64,000 nucleotides of DNA from Pasteurella sp049941595 (GTDB taxonomy: Bacteria; Pseudomonadota; Gammaproteobacteria; Enterobacterales; Pasteurellaceae), in the NCBI GenBank assembly GCA_049941595.1, contig JBNFNA010000008.1, positions 1-64,000 on the forward strand, given 5' to 3'. Shown in pieces: positions 1-7,671 of this stretch. Every line of letters starts with the position of its first letter. The first letter of the stretch is position 1. Position numbers and translations under genes: made by a program. Under the pieces are notes generated by a model. That model had not been told where the DNA came from, did no database searches, and worked only from the letters and a program-made list of their open reading frames with translations.

Positions 1-119
1 TGCATTACAACCGCTTCCGCTATTACAGCCCGGAGACGGGGCAATATCTTAGCCATGACCCGATAGGGTTGCTGGGTGGGTTTAACCCTTATGGTTATGT
101 GTTTGACCCAACGGGCTGG
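1..119 (+). repeat. Rhs core direct repeat, copy 1
   Basis: Bases 1-119 encode the Rhs core terminus and are nearly identical to 1396-1514, with a few third-position differences such as gagacg/aagacg. Beyond this point the two sequences diverge completely into different toxin tips. The pair is the kind of homology that lets Rhs tips be exchanged by recombination. The repeat may extend further left, outside the window. Confidence 0.85.
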
Positions 120-506
120 ATTGATCCGTTGGGGTTGGCGGGGTGTAATAAAAATTTTCGCTCCAGAAGAGAAGCATTAAGAGCGGCTAAACGAGATGCG
201 GGAATACCAATGTCTCAACAACCAGATAAAGTAACTAACCATGTTCCCCTAACAGATAGATCAGGAAAGAAAATTTTAGATCAAAATAATCGTCCAATAA
301 TGACTAGAGAATATCACTACACAACCCCAAGCGGAGAGAAAGTTGTGTTTCAGGAACATTCTCTTGGTCATGTTTACGGACCAAAGGGAACTTTAGGAAA
401 TCAAGGACCCCACTTTAATCCAAGACAATACGATCCAGCTACAGGTAATGGATATAGGAATAAAAGTTTTCCTGGAATTTCAGAACATTATAATTATGGA
501 GGGTAG
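3..506 (+). CDS. Rhs family protein, C-terminal end with HNH/EHHH-type nuclease toxin tip (5' end outside window)
   Basis: The reading frame is already open at base 3 and runs in from upstream, so this is the 3' end of a longer gene. It first encodes the Rhs core terminus (YNRFRYYSPETGQYLSHDPIGL, then NPYGYVFDPTGW and DPLGL), the usual boundary between the conserved Rhs shell and a variable toxin tip. The tip of about 115 residues starts SRREALRAAKRDAGIPMSQQ and carries an E-H-x2-G-H...P-H-F-N pattern (QEHSLGH, GPHFN). This fits the HNH/endonuclease VII 'EHHH' polymorphic toxins, which are DNases delivered to competitors. An immunity gene follows 4 nt after the stop, with its Shine-Dalgarno inside the toxin's last codons. 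The nuclease class is assigned from motif pattern only. I cannot see whether the upstream part of the gene is intact. Confidence 0.75.
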   Translation, partial: HYNRFRYYSPETGQYLSHDPIGLLGGFNPYGYVFDPTGWIDPLGLAGCNKNFRSRREALRAAKRDAGIPMSQQPDKVTNHVPLTDRSGKKILDQNNRPIMTREYHYTTPSGEKVVFQEHSLGHVYGPKGTLGNQGPHFNPRQYDPATGNGYRNKSFPGISEHYNYGG

Positions 507-510
507 AAAT

Positions 511-912
511 ATGAAATGGTTTGAAAAAGCAATAGGTAAAGAAAAAATAATTTATATGTTTAATGGAAATATTGATGTAAATGAAATCTACTTACACAAA
601 ATTTTATTCTATGACTATACATTAACAATATTTTTCCATATTTTAAATATCCCACAAGAATTCCCTAAAAAGTGGAATGATAACGATTTTAATGCGATAA
701 GTATGCAATTAAGCTTTTCGGATGTGAACTATTTTAACGTACATGGAAAGAATTTGTTTAACAAAATAGGAAAACTAAACATTAGTGTTGATAACAATAT
801 CGTAAAAATGAACTTCGCAGGGGATGATGTAAACATAATATGTGAATCTGATTTTTATTTCATTGATAATATAACTCCAAATTTCATTAATATTGAAGAA
901 AGTATAAATTGA
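511..912 (+). CDS. Imm50-like immunity protein for the preceding Rhs nuclease tip
   Basis: The product has 133 residues and is AT-rich. I chose the ATG at 511 because GGAGGG lies 7 nt upstream, at 498-503, overlapping the end of the toxin gene; a longer in-frame start at 448 would lie inside the toxin. The layout resembles Imm50 immunity proteins: an N-terminal acidic/hydrophobic start, then KKWNDNDFN, then a beta-rich part (MQLSFSDVNYF, IVKMNFAGDDVNIICES) and a short tail. Immunity proteins bind and block the cognate toxin in the producing cell. Position directly behind a toxin tip supports this role. The family name rests on pattern memory and is moderately sure; the immunity role is more certain. 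Confidence 0.68.
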   Translation: MKWFEKAIGKEKIIYMFNGNIDVNEIYLHKILFYDYTLTIFFHILNIPQEFPKKWNDNDFNAISMQLSFSDVNYFNVHGKNLFNKIGKLNISVDNNIVKMNFAGDDVNIICESDFYFIDNITPNFINIEESIN

Positions 913-1048
913 TGAAGAAAGTGGCTTAGCCTATAACTGCTTTCGGTATTATGACCCGGAGAGCGGGAATTATATTTCGAGTGATCCGATTGGGTTGAGT
1001 GGTCGGGAACAGCCTTATTCATATCCCCCCGATGCTGCTCGTTTATAA
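911..1048 (+). pseudogene. Rhs core fragment (displaced, truncated at both ends)
   Basis: Frame 2 from base 911 reads DEESGLAYNCFRYYDPESGN, then YISSDPIGLSG, then QPYSYPP and a stop at 1046-1048. This is the hallmark end of an Rhs core. It differs from the core ends at 3 and 1284 (YDPESGNYISSDPIGLSG against YSPETGQYLSHDPIGLLGG), so it comes from another Rhs subfamily. It has no start or ribosome site of its own and begins inside the end of the immunity gene. Such orphan core scraps are typical of Rhs loci that collect displaced tip cassettes by recombination. Confidence 0.75.
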
Positions 1049-1074
1049 CAAGTGGCTCACTCTTTTTCTTCACA

Positions 1075-1129
1075 ACAAGCGGTCACTTTCTCTAAATTTT
1101 GCACTTTTTTGAATAAAGTGACCCCTTGT
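1075..1129. repeat. Imperfect 15-bp inverted repeat at an Rhs fragment junction
   Basis: The left arm ACAAGCGGTCACTTT (1075-1089) pairs with the right arm AAAGTGACCCCTTGT (1115-1129), with one mismatch and a 25-nt spacer. It lies in the non-coding gap between the Rhs core scrap ending at 1048 and the next Rhs segment, which opens at 1122. It could act as a hairpin or be a scar of a rearrangement. The left arm resembles, but does not match, the uptake signal. Confidence 0.6.
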
Positions 1130-2016
1130 AGTCATTTACCAACAAGGGCATCAACTCAATCACCTTAACGACAACCATTACCGCTACGACAACGCTAGCA
1201 GATTAACCGAAAAAACCGAAATCCGAGACGGTTTTCGCAAGCAGACCACCTACTTCCGCTGGAATGCGAATAATCAACTCAGCTTGTGGGGCGAGGCGAC
1301 GATTGATAGGCATCGTCACCCGGCGGCGAATGACAGTCAGGCTTTAGGTTGTCATCACCGTTTTGCGGGGCAGTATTATGATGAAGAAAGTGAGCTGCAT
1401 TATAACCGTTTCCGTTATTACAGCCCAAAGACGGGGCAATATCTCAGCCATGACCCGATAGGGTTGCTGGGTGGGTTTAACCCTTATGGTTATGTGTTTG
1501 ACCCAACGGGCTGGGTGGATGTGTTGGGACTTAAACCTAAAATTCCTCCATTTGATGCACCTTCTCTTGAAAGTGATGTTGTAAGGTATAAACCTCGAGA
1601 TGTTCTAACTGCTACTGCAGGAAGTAGAGAGGATGCTATTAATTTAGCCTGGTCTCAAGAGAAACAGTTGATACAGCAAACAGGAAGAGGAACAAGACCT
1701 TGGACTCCTGAAGAAATGGCCTTAATAACAAGTACTCCTGATTCTGAATTATTATCTGTTATGAGTAAAGAAGGATGGATATACTGGACATCATATTACT
1801 AGTGTAAGAAATGGTCCTTTAGGTGCTAAATGGCAGGGGGATCCTAGAAATATTGTTTTCTTGGAAAATCGTAATCATCCTAATGGCGATGCTCATCAAT
1901 ATTCATATCAAGGGCATAGAGGTAACTACAGCAATCCAACTACAGGTCGTTTGATAGATCGTGAGGAAACATTAAAACAGAGATTAAATCAAATACAAAG
2001 TAAATGTACAGGTTAA
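1122..2016 (+). pseudogene. Rhs C-terminal segment with GHH-type nuclease tip, disrupted by a frameshift near 1785
   Basis: An open frame begins after a stop at 1119-1121, with no start signal. It encodes Rhs core sequence (HQLNHLNDNHYRYDN, FAGQYYDEESELHYNRFRYY, SHDPIGL, DPTGW) followed by a new tip from about residue 85 after base 1284. The frame stops at 1800-1802. Reading one base later from 1786 gives GHHITSVRNG, then DPRNIVFLENRNHPN, HQYSYQGHRGNYSN, and TTGRLIDRE, ending at 2014-2016. That is the GHH signature of HNH/Endo VII toxins, so one extra base (or two lost) around 1782-1786 separates the toxin halves. A functional product is unlikely unless frameshifting occurs. The immunity gene follows after 13 nt. 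Confidence 0.8.
1396..1514 (+). repeat. Rhs core direct repeat, copy 2
   Basis: This is the second copy of the Rhs core terminus and matches bases 1-119 at an offset of 1395. Sequence identity ends just after the shared DPTGW codons, where the GHH-type tip begins. Confidence 0.85.
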
Positions 2017-2029
2017 GGAGATATACTTT

Positions 2030-2605
2030 ATGAATGTGAATAGTCTTTTGCAAGACTTCGTTAAGCATTTTTATTTAAGCAAAAAGATGGATGGTGAACT
2101 GCATTTTTCTGAAGAAAAATTGCTTGAGAGAGATGAAAAATTATCAGGACAATTGTTGGAGTATTATCAGCACCTTTCTTTTGAGGGAGAATGTTATTTT
2201 GGTAATCGTTTCTTTAATTTAGTTTTTTTACCATATCTATCAGAAGCAACAGAACCAGAAACTTGGGCTTTAGATGATAATCAACTTTTTAACCAAAAAG
2301 ATTACATGATTTTTGCACACAATATGTTAGATGAAGTTATTTTTTGTGATGTGCGAGATCAGGATTGTCCTGTGTATAGCTTAATTTCTGGAAGTAGCGA
2401 AGTGATGAAGTTAAGTAATAGTTTATTTGATTTCCTATCTTTTTATATTGAGTTAACAAATCTACAAGCATTAAAGTTTAAATATGAAGTAAGAGAACAA
2501 AATTTGAAGTTGAAAAATGAGTTTGTTGATGATGTCTATTTAATTATTAATAGATGTTTTTGTGGTGATATTAAAGAAAATTTAATAGAGTTCATATTTA
2601 ATTAA
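2030..2605 (+). CDS. SUKH-like (SMI1/KNR4-type) immunity protein
   Basis: The product has 191 residues, and AAGGAG lies about 9 nt before the ATG. Aromatic and acidic patterns fit SUKH-superfamily immunity proteins: LLEYYQHLSFEGECYFGNRF, then W near residue 80, then YMIFAHNMLDEVIFCDV, then PVYSLISG and SLFDFLSFYIEL. SUKH proteins often neutralise HNH/GHH-type toxins. It sits 13 nt downstream of the broken GHH tip. The reading frame looks intact although its toxin is not, so it is now an orphan immunity gene that may still protect against related neighbours. Family assignment is by pattern only. Confidence 0.62.
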   Translation: MNVNSLLQDFVKHFYLSKKMDGELHFSEEKLLERDEKLSGQLLEYYQHLSFEGECYFGNRFFNLVFLPYLSEATEPETWALDDNQLFNQKDYMIFAHNMLDEVIFCDVRDQDCPVYSLISGSSEVMKLSNSLFDFLSFYIELTNLQALKFKYEVREQNLKLKNEFVDDVYLIINRCFCGDIKENLIEFIFN

Positions 2606-3343
2606 TTTTATATAAATAAGAGAAATATATTTCACAGTTAAAGTCTATTAATAAATGACAATATAAAGGAATTTGCATAATGATTTCGCAAAAGGAGTTT
2701 GAGGACAAATTACGAGAAACGTTGAAACAATTTGCGGACGTGCGGATTACCTTCCGCAACGAAATGGCCGCATGAGCCGCATGAGATGTGTCAATTTTGC
2801 TGACTGGCAATCAACGATCTGCTGATAATGCAAAACTTGTCTGATGGCGTGCGTGTGAGATCATTGGACGATACAGAGGTGATGGACGAAATGTCCAGTT
2901 AATTTGGCTTTGGGATGGCGGCTTGTTAGCCTATGGTGCAACGTTGGGGATGCCCTTTGCCATCGGCATTTTGATGTTAATGGACATCGTAACTCCAAAC
3001 TCCATTTTTGGGGGGCACTTAGTGATTGAAAAACACCAATAAGGAATCTCACGTCATCAATCCTTTATTCAATCGGGTTAGGGACGCATACGCCCGATTT
3101 TAATGACCACCATTACAATGCTGGCAGAAATGCTCCCAGCTGTGTCTGCTTGCGGTGCAAGGGTGCGTTAGATTTCAAATGGTATATCTTGATTACTTAT
3201 GCAGTTTATTAACTGACATACAATGAATTGTTGCTTTTATTGCTCATTGATTTTTTACAATCGTTGCATAAATGGTTTCAAGAAACTGATGAAGCAATAC
3301 CTATACCTTTCCTTTTATGAAGTAATAGTAGGAGATGTTCTAT
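2606..3343. other. Non-coding stretch with degraded coding remnants
   Basis: No intact gene is visible between the immunity gene and the ssb terminator. A 31-codon frame (2680-2775) with a Shine-Dalgarno (AAGGA, 2666-2670) starts MISQKEFEDKLRETLKQ and stops early. The stop falls within a tandem 9-bp duplication of CCGCATGAG (2768-2776, 2777-2785). Further scraps with protein-like sequence occur in other frames: NLSDGVRVRSLDDTEVMDE near 2825-2900, and IWLWDGGLLAYGATLGMPFA ending in a stop at 3040-3042. They look like one or more decayed genes, but I do not recognise the family. Bases 3190-3340 are AT-rich with nothing identifiable. Confidence 0.5.
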
Positions 3344-3377
3344 TTGAAAAAAGAACCCTTTAAATAAAGGGTTTTCT
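3344..3377 (-). terminator. Rho-independent terminator of ssb
   Basis: The stem AACCCTTTA/TAAAGGGTT lies just downstream of the ssb stop. On the minus strand it is followed by a T-rich run (TTCTTTTTTC). Confidence 0.75.
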
Positions 3378-3418
3378 TGAACATTAAGTAAGATTGACAT
3401 TTTTAAATGATATGTAAC

Positions 3419-3934
3419 TTAAAACGGAATATTATCTTCCTCAAATCCCATATCCACAGGTGGTTCGTTTTGTGGGGCTGGTTTTGCTGCTGGGCGAGGC
3501 GCTGTTTGTGAACCGAAATTGTTGTTTGGTGCAGAGTAAGATGAACCGTATTGTGATGCAGATGCTTGTGGTGCATAGCCGCCTGCTTGTTGACGCTCGT
3601 TGCGGCTGTCTAGCATTTGTAATACATCACCTTGGATCTCGGTAGTGTAGCGCTCTTGACCATTTTGATCTTGCCATTTACGGGTTCTTAAACGACCTTC
3701 AACATACACTTTTGAGCCTTTACGTAAATATTCGCCAGCCACTTCTGCTTGACGGCGGTAGAATACAATGCGGTGCCATTCTGTTACTTCGCGGCGTTCG
3801 TTTGTGTTTTTATCAATCCAGCTTTCACTGGTTGCAACGCTGATATTTGCGACGGCTTCGCCGTTTGGCATTGTGCGGATTTCAGGATCATTTCCCAAAT
3901 TTCCTACGATAATTACTTTATTTACTCCAGCCAT
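3419..3934 (-). CDS. ssb: Single-stranded DNA-binding protein
   Basis: SSB coats single-stranded DNA during replication, repair and recombination and recruits partner enzymes through its tail. The 171-residue product starts MAGVNKVIIVGNLGNDPEIR, the classic OB-fold opening, and has the ESWIDKNTNERREVTEWHRI strand pair and RTRKWQDQNGQERYTTE. After about residue 112 comes a Gln/Asn/Ala/Pro-rich linker, then the acidic tip MGFEEDNIPF that docks partner proteins. It is divergent from uvrA, with a LexA-like box between the two. It has its own terminator downstream. Length and both ends are normal. Confidence 0.98.
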   Translation of the reverse strand: MAGVNKVIIVGNLGNDPEIRTMPNGEAVANISVATSESWIDKNTNERREVTEWHRIVFYRRQAEVAGEYLRKGSKVYVEGRLRTRKWQDQNGQERYTTEIQGDVLQMLDSRNERQQAGGYAPQASASQYGSSYSAPNNNFGSQTAPRPAAKPAPQNEPPVDMGFEEDNIPF

Positions 3935-4025
3935 ATAATCCTCTTTTTCTCTTTTAAATAGGGTGAAAATTCTTATTATTTTGCCTCAAAATCGAAAAAA
4001 AATCTATGATAAAAATGTATCTTAA

Positions 4026-4041
4026 CTGGATATTTGCACAG
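4026..4041. promoter_or_regulatory. LexA-like SOS box between ssb and uvrA
   Basis: CTGGATATTTGCACAG matches the enterobacterial LexA consensus CTGT-N8-ACAG at seven of the eight arm positions, with the correct 8-nt spacer. It lies 62 bp before the uvrA start in the divergent ssb/uvrA region, the place where E. coli also carries an SOS box. It therefore probably represses uvrA until DNA damage. Confidence 0.7.
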
Positions 4042-4102
4042 CTATTTCAGAATGTGCGATAATGATCGCAATTTGAACACTTTTTAATGGCTTTTTGTAT
4101 TT

Positions 4103-6934
4103 ATGGACAAAATTGAAGTACGTGGGGCGCGAACCCATAATCTAAAAAATATCAATTTAACGATTCCGCGCGATAAATTAATTGTAATTACGGGGTTGTC
4201 TGGTTCGGGAAAATCCTCTTTAGCATTCGATACGCTTTATGCGGAAGGGCAACGCCGCTATGTGGAATCTTTGTCTGCTTATGCTCGTCAGTTTTTGTCG
4301 TTAATGGAAAAGCCAGATGTGGATCATATTGAAGGTTTATCGCCTGCGATTTCCATTGAACAAAAATCCACCTCTCATAACCCACGTTCTACGGTGGGGA
4401 CGGTCACTGAAATTCACGATTATTTACGTCTTCTTTTTGCACGTGTAGGTGAGCCTCGTTGTCCTACTCACGATGTGCCACTTGCTGCACAAACCATTAG
4501 CCAAATGGTCGATAAAGTGTTGAGCTTGCCTGAAGAAAGTAAAATGATGTTGCTTGCACCAGTGGTTAAAGATCGTAAAGGTGAACACGTTAAATTGTTG
4601 GAGCAGATTGCAGCACAAGGCTATATTCGTGCACGTATTGATGGTGAAATTTGTGATCTATCCGATGCACCAAAATTAGAGTTACATAAAAAACATACTA
4701 TTGAAGTGGTGGTGGATCGCTTTAAAGTGCGGTCAGATTTAGCCACAAGATTGGCGGAGTCTTTTGAAACTGCATTGGAATTATCGGGGGGCACAGCGGT
4801 AGTTGCATCAATGGACGATCCTAAAGCGGAAGAATTTGTGTTTTCTGCAAACTTTGCTTGTCCACATTGTGGTTATTCAGTGCCCGAGTTAGAGCCTCGT
4901 CTTTTTTCTTTTAATAACCCTGCGGGAGCCTGTCCAACTTGTGATGGTTTGGGCGTTCAGCAATATTTTGATGAAAAACGCATTGTTCAAAATCCAAGTA
5001 TTTCGCTTGCTAGTGGTGCGGTGAAAGGCTGGGATCGCCGTAATTTCTATTATTATCAAATGCTGACCTCGCTTGCGAAACATTATGATTTTGATATTGA
5101 GCAGCCTTTTGAAGCTTTACCAAAGAAAATTCAGCAAATTATTTTGAATGGTTCGGGTAAAGAAGAAATCGAATTCCAATATATGAATGATCGTGGTGAT
5201 GTTGTTGTTCGCCACCATACTTTCGAAGGCATTCTGAATAATATGGCTCGCCGTTACAAAGAAACCGAGTCAATGTCAGTGCGTGAGGAATTGGCGAAAA
5301 ATATCAGCACTTGCCCTTGTAACGACTGCGGTGGTTCTCGTTTACGAGCAGAAGCGCGCAATGTGTATATTGGTACAACCAATTTGCCTGAAGTGGCAGA
5401 AAAGAGTATTGGTGAAACACTCAGTTTCTTTAATGAGTTAGCATTAAGCGGTCAGCGTGCGCAAATTGCGGATAAAATTTTAAAAGAAATTAAAGAGCGC
5501 TTGCAGTTTTTAGTTAATGTTGGCTTGGATTATCTTTCTCTTTCACGATCGGCGGAAACTTTGTCAGGCGGGGAAGCTCAGCGTATTCGTTTAGCAAGTC
5601 AAATCGGTGCTGGATTAGTTGGTGTAATGTATGTGTTAGATGAACCGTCTATAGGTTTACACCAACGCGATAATGAGCGATTACTCAATACATTAGTTCA
5701 TCTACGTAATTTAGGAAATACCGTTATCGTGGTTGAGCACGATGAAGATGCTATATTATCGGCGGACCATATTATTGATATTGGTCCAGGCGCAGGCGTT
5801 CACGGTGGTCAAGTGGTTGCAGAAGGCACGGCAAAAGCAATTATGGCGAATGAGAACTCAATTACTGGTAAGTTTTTATCTGGGGTTGAGAAAATCGAAA
5901 TTCCGAAAAAACGCACCGCACTTGATAAGCAAAAAGTACTTAAACTGAATGGTGCAACAGGGAATAATTTAAAATCAGTGAATTTAGAAATTCCAGTTGG
6001 CTTGTTTACTTGTGTGACGGGGGTATCGGGTTCTGGGAAATCAACATTAATTAATGATACCTTATTTCCATTAGCACAAAATGCACTAAACCGCGCTGAA
6101 AATACACAATATGCGCCTTATAAATCTATTTCTGGGTTAGAATTTTTTGATAAGGTAATTGATATTGATCAAAGCCCAATTGGGCGAACACCACGTTCAA
6201 ATCCTGCGACTTATACTGGATTATTCACGCCAATTCGTGAATTATTCTCAGGTGTGCCGGAGGCGAGAGCGAGAGGGTATAATCCGGGTCGTTTTAGTTT
6301 TAATGTTCGTGGTGGGCGCTGTGAGGCCTGCCAAGGGGATGGTGTAATTAAAGTTGAAATGCATTTCTTGCCAGATGTGTACGTGCCTTGTGAGCATTGT
6401 AAGGGTAAGCGTTATAATCGTGAAACGCTGGAAATTCGTTATAAAGGCAAGACAATTCATCAAGTGCTAGAAATGACGGTGGAAGAAGCGCGTGAATTTT
6501 TCGATGCGATCCCACAAATTGCTCGCAAATTGCAAACTTTAATGGATGTAGGCTTGTCTTATATTCGTTTAGGTCAGTCTTCTACTACTTTGTCTGGTGG
6601 TGAAGCACAACGTGTGAAGTTAGCCACTGAATTATCTAAGCGTGATACAGGAAAAACTTTGTATGTGCTAGATGAACCAACAACAGGGCTACACTTTGCG
6701 GATATTAAACAACTGTTGACGGTATTGCATCGTTTGCGTGATCAAGGTAATACTATTGTCGTGATTGAGCATAATTTAGATGTTATTAAAACCGCTGACT
6801 GGATTATTGATTTAGGACCAGAGGGCGGCAACGGCGGTGGGCAAATTATTGCGACAGGTACGCCAGAGCAAGTTGCCGAAGTCAAAGGTTCACATACGGC
6901 GAGATTTTTAAAAGGTATTTTAGCCAAAGGTTAG
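4103..6934 (+). CDS. uvrA: Excinuclease ABC subunit A
   Basis: UvrA is the damage-sensing ATPase of nucleotide excision repair; it loads UvrB at lesions. The product has 943 residues, the usual length. Two ABC modules are visible. The first Walker A is GLSGSGKS at 31-38, with signature LSGGEAQRIRLA; the second Walker A is GVSGSGKS, with signature LSGGEAQRVKLA. Zinc-binding CxxC pairs are CPHC/CPTC (about 255-280) and CEAC/CEHC (about 740-770). The gene contains a perfect uptake signal at 4725. It is divergent from ssb, with a LexA-like box upstream. sodC follows after 46 bp. Confidence 0.99.
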   Translation: MDKIEVRGARTHNLKNINLTIPRDKLIVITGLSGSGKSSLAFDTLYAEGQRRYVESLSAYARQFLSLMEKPDVDHIEGLSPAISIEQKSTSHNPRSTVGTVTEIHDYLRLLFARVGEPRCPTHDVPLAAQTISQMVDKVLSLPEESKMMLLAPVVKDRKGEHVKLLEQIAAQGYIRARIDGEICDLSDAPKLELHKKHTIEVVVDRFKVRSDLATRLAESFETALELSGGTAVVASMDDPKAEEFVFSANFACPHCGYSVPELEPRLFSFNNPAGACPTCDGLGVQQYFDEKRIVQNPSISLASGAVKGWDRRNFYYYQMLTSLAKHYDFDIEQPFEALPKKIQQIILNGSGKEEIEFQYMNDRGDVVVRHHTFEGILNNMARRYKETESMSVREELAKNISTCPCNDCGGSRLRAEARNVYIGTTNLPEVAEKSIGETLSFFNELALSGQRAQIADKILKEIKERLQFLVNVGLDYLSLSRSAETLSGGEAQRIRLASQIGAGLVGVMYVLDEPSIGLHQRDNERLLNTLVHLRNLGNTVIVVEHDEDAILSADHIIDIGPGAGVHGGQVVAEGTAKAIMANENSITGKFLSGVEKIEIPKKRTALDKQKVLKLNGATGNNLKSVNLEIPVGLFTCVTGVSGSGKSTLINDTLFPLAQNALNRAENTQYAPYKSISGLEFFDKVIDIDQSPIGRTPRSNPATYTGLFTPIRELFSGVPEARARGYNPGRFSFNVRGGRCEACQGDGVIKVEMHFLPDVYVPCEHCKGKRYNRETLEIRYKGKTIHQVLEMTVEEAREFFDAIPQIARKLQTLMDVGLSYIRLGQSSTTLSGGEAQRVKLATELSKRDTGKTLYVLDEPTTGLHFADIKQLLTVLHRLRDQGNTIVVIEHNLDVIKTADWIIDLGPEGGNGGGQIIATGTPEQVAEVKGSHTARFLKGILAKG

Positions 6935-6980
6935 TTGCTTTTAAGAACTGCCATTATTTTAACAAAACAAGGAGAATTCA

Positions 6981-7562
6981 ATGAAAAAAACTCTATTAGC
7001 AGCATTGCTGTCTTGTGGTATGGGAATGTCAATGTCAGCAATCGCACATTCTCATGAAGGGCATGATCATAAACATGCACATTCACATGCTGGTGAAAAA
7101 ATTGAAGTTAAGGTGGAATTATTAGACCCAGTAAAAGGCAACCAAGATGCGGGTAAAGTGATTATCACCGAGTCTCCGTATGGTTTAGTGTTCACCCCTG
7201 AATTAAAAGGTTTAGTAGCTGGCTTACACGGTTTTCACATTCACCAAAACCCAAGCTGTGATGCAAAAGAAAAAGACGGCAAATTAGTTGCAGGTTTAGC
7301 AGCTGGCGGTCACTGGGATCCTAAAAATGCAGGCAAACACGGTTACCCTTGGTCTGATGAAGCACACTTAGGCGATTTGCCAGCATTAACTGTCAACGCA
7401 GACGGCACATCAACTAACCCAGTTTTAGCACCACGTTTAAAACATTTAGAAGATGTTAAAGGTCGCTCATTAATGATCCACGCAGGTGGTGATAACCATT
7501 CAGATCACCCAGCACCATTAGGCGGTGGTGGTCCACGTATGGCTTGTGGTGTAATTAAATAA
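6981..7562 (+). CDS. sodC: Periplasmic Cu/Zn superoxide dismutase
   Basis: SodC converts superoxide to peroxide and oxygen in the periplasm and protects against external oxidants such as phagocyte bursts. The 193-residue product has a signal peptide (about 1-22, MKKTLLAALLS...AIA). Next is a short His-rich segment with seven His between residues 23 and 36, probably metal-scavenging and known from other Pasteurellaceae SodC. The catalytic domain has copper ligands in FHIHQN, zinc-region histidines (GGHWDP, KHGYP), and the end GGGGPRMACGVIK. The Shine-Dalgarno AAGGAG precedes the ATG. A strong terminator follows. Confidence 0.97.
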   Translation: MKKTLLAALLSCGMGMSMSAIAHSHEGHDHKHAHSHAGEKIEVKVELLDPVKGNQDAGKVIITESPYGLVFTPELKGLVAGLHGFHIHQNPSCDAKEKDGKLVAGLAAGGHWDPKNAGKHGYPWSDEAHLGDLPALTVNADGTSTNPVLAPRLKHLEDVKGRSLMIHAGGDNHSDHPAPLGGGGPRMACGVIK

Positions 7563-7591
7563 TCTTGTGATTAACTCATTACATCGATAAT

Positions 7592-7626
7592 AAAAAAGCG
7601 TAGTGGCTTTTCACTACGCTTTTTTT
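7592..7626 (+). terminator. Rho-independent terminator of sodC
   Basis: The stem AAAGCGTAGTG/CACTACGCTTT with a short loop is followed by a T run. Confidence 0.9.
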
Positions 7627-7671
7627 GCACTTAAATTTTCACCTAAAGTGCGGTCAATTTTCAAAACGTTT

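Noticed and set aside
448..510. Earlier start for the first immunity gene
   Set aside because: It lies inside the toxin coding sequence; the ATG at 511 has an excellent Shine-Dalgarno.
855..1073. Minus-strand open frame of 72 codons across the Rhs scrap
   Set aside because: It is antisense to the Imm50-like gene end and the Rhs fragment, has no ribosome site and no family-like sequence.
1076..1090. Possible uptake signal in the Rhs region (CAAGCGGTCACTTT)
   Set aside because: It differs from AAGTGCGGT at several positions. The 1-4.7 kb region has no perfect copy.
2598..3052. Two minus-strand frames (70 and 63 codons) in the decayed region
   Set aside because: No start signals and no recognisable sequence; plus-strand frames read more like real protein remnants.
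3350..3376. Repeat-like sequence considered as a possible CRISPR or attachment site
   Set aside because: It is a single hairpin ending in a T run on the ssb strand, so a terminator explains it. No regularly spaced repeats occur in the window.
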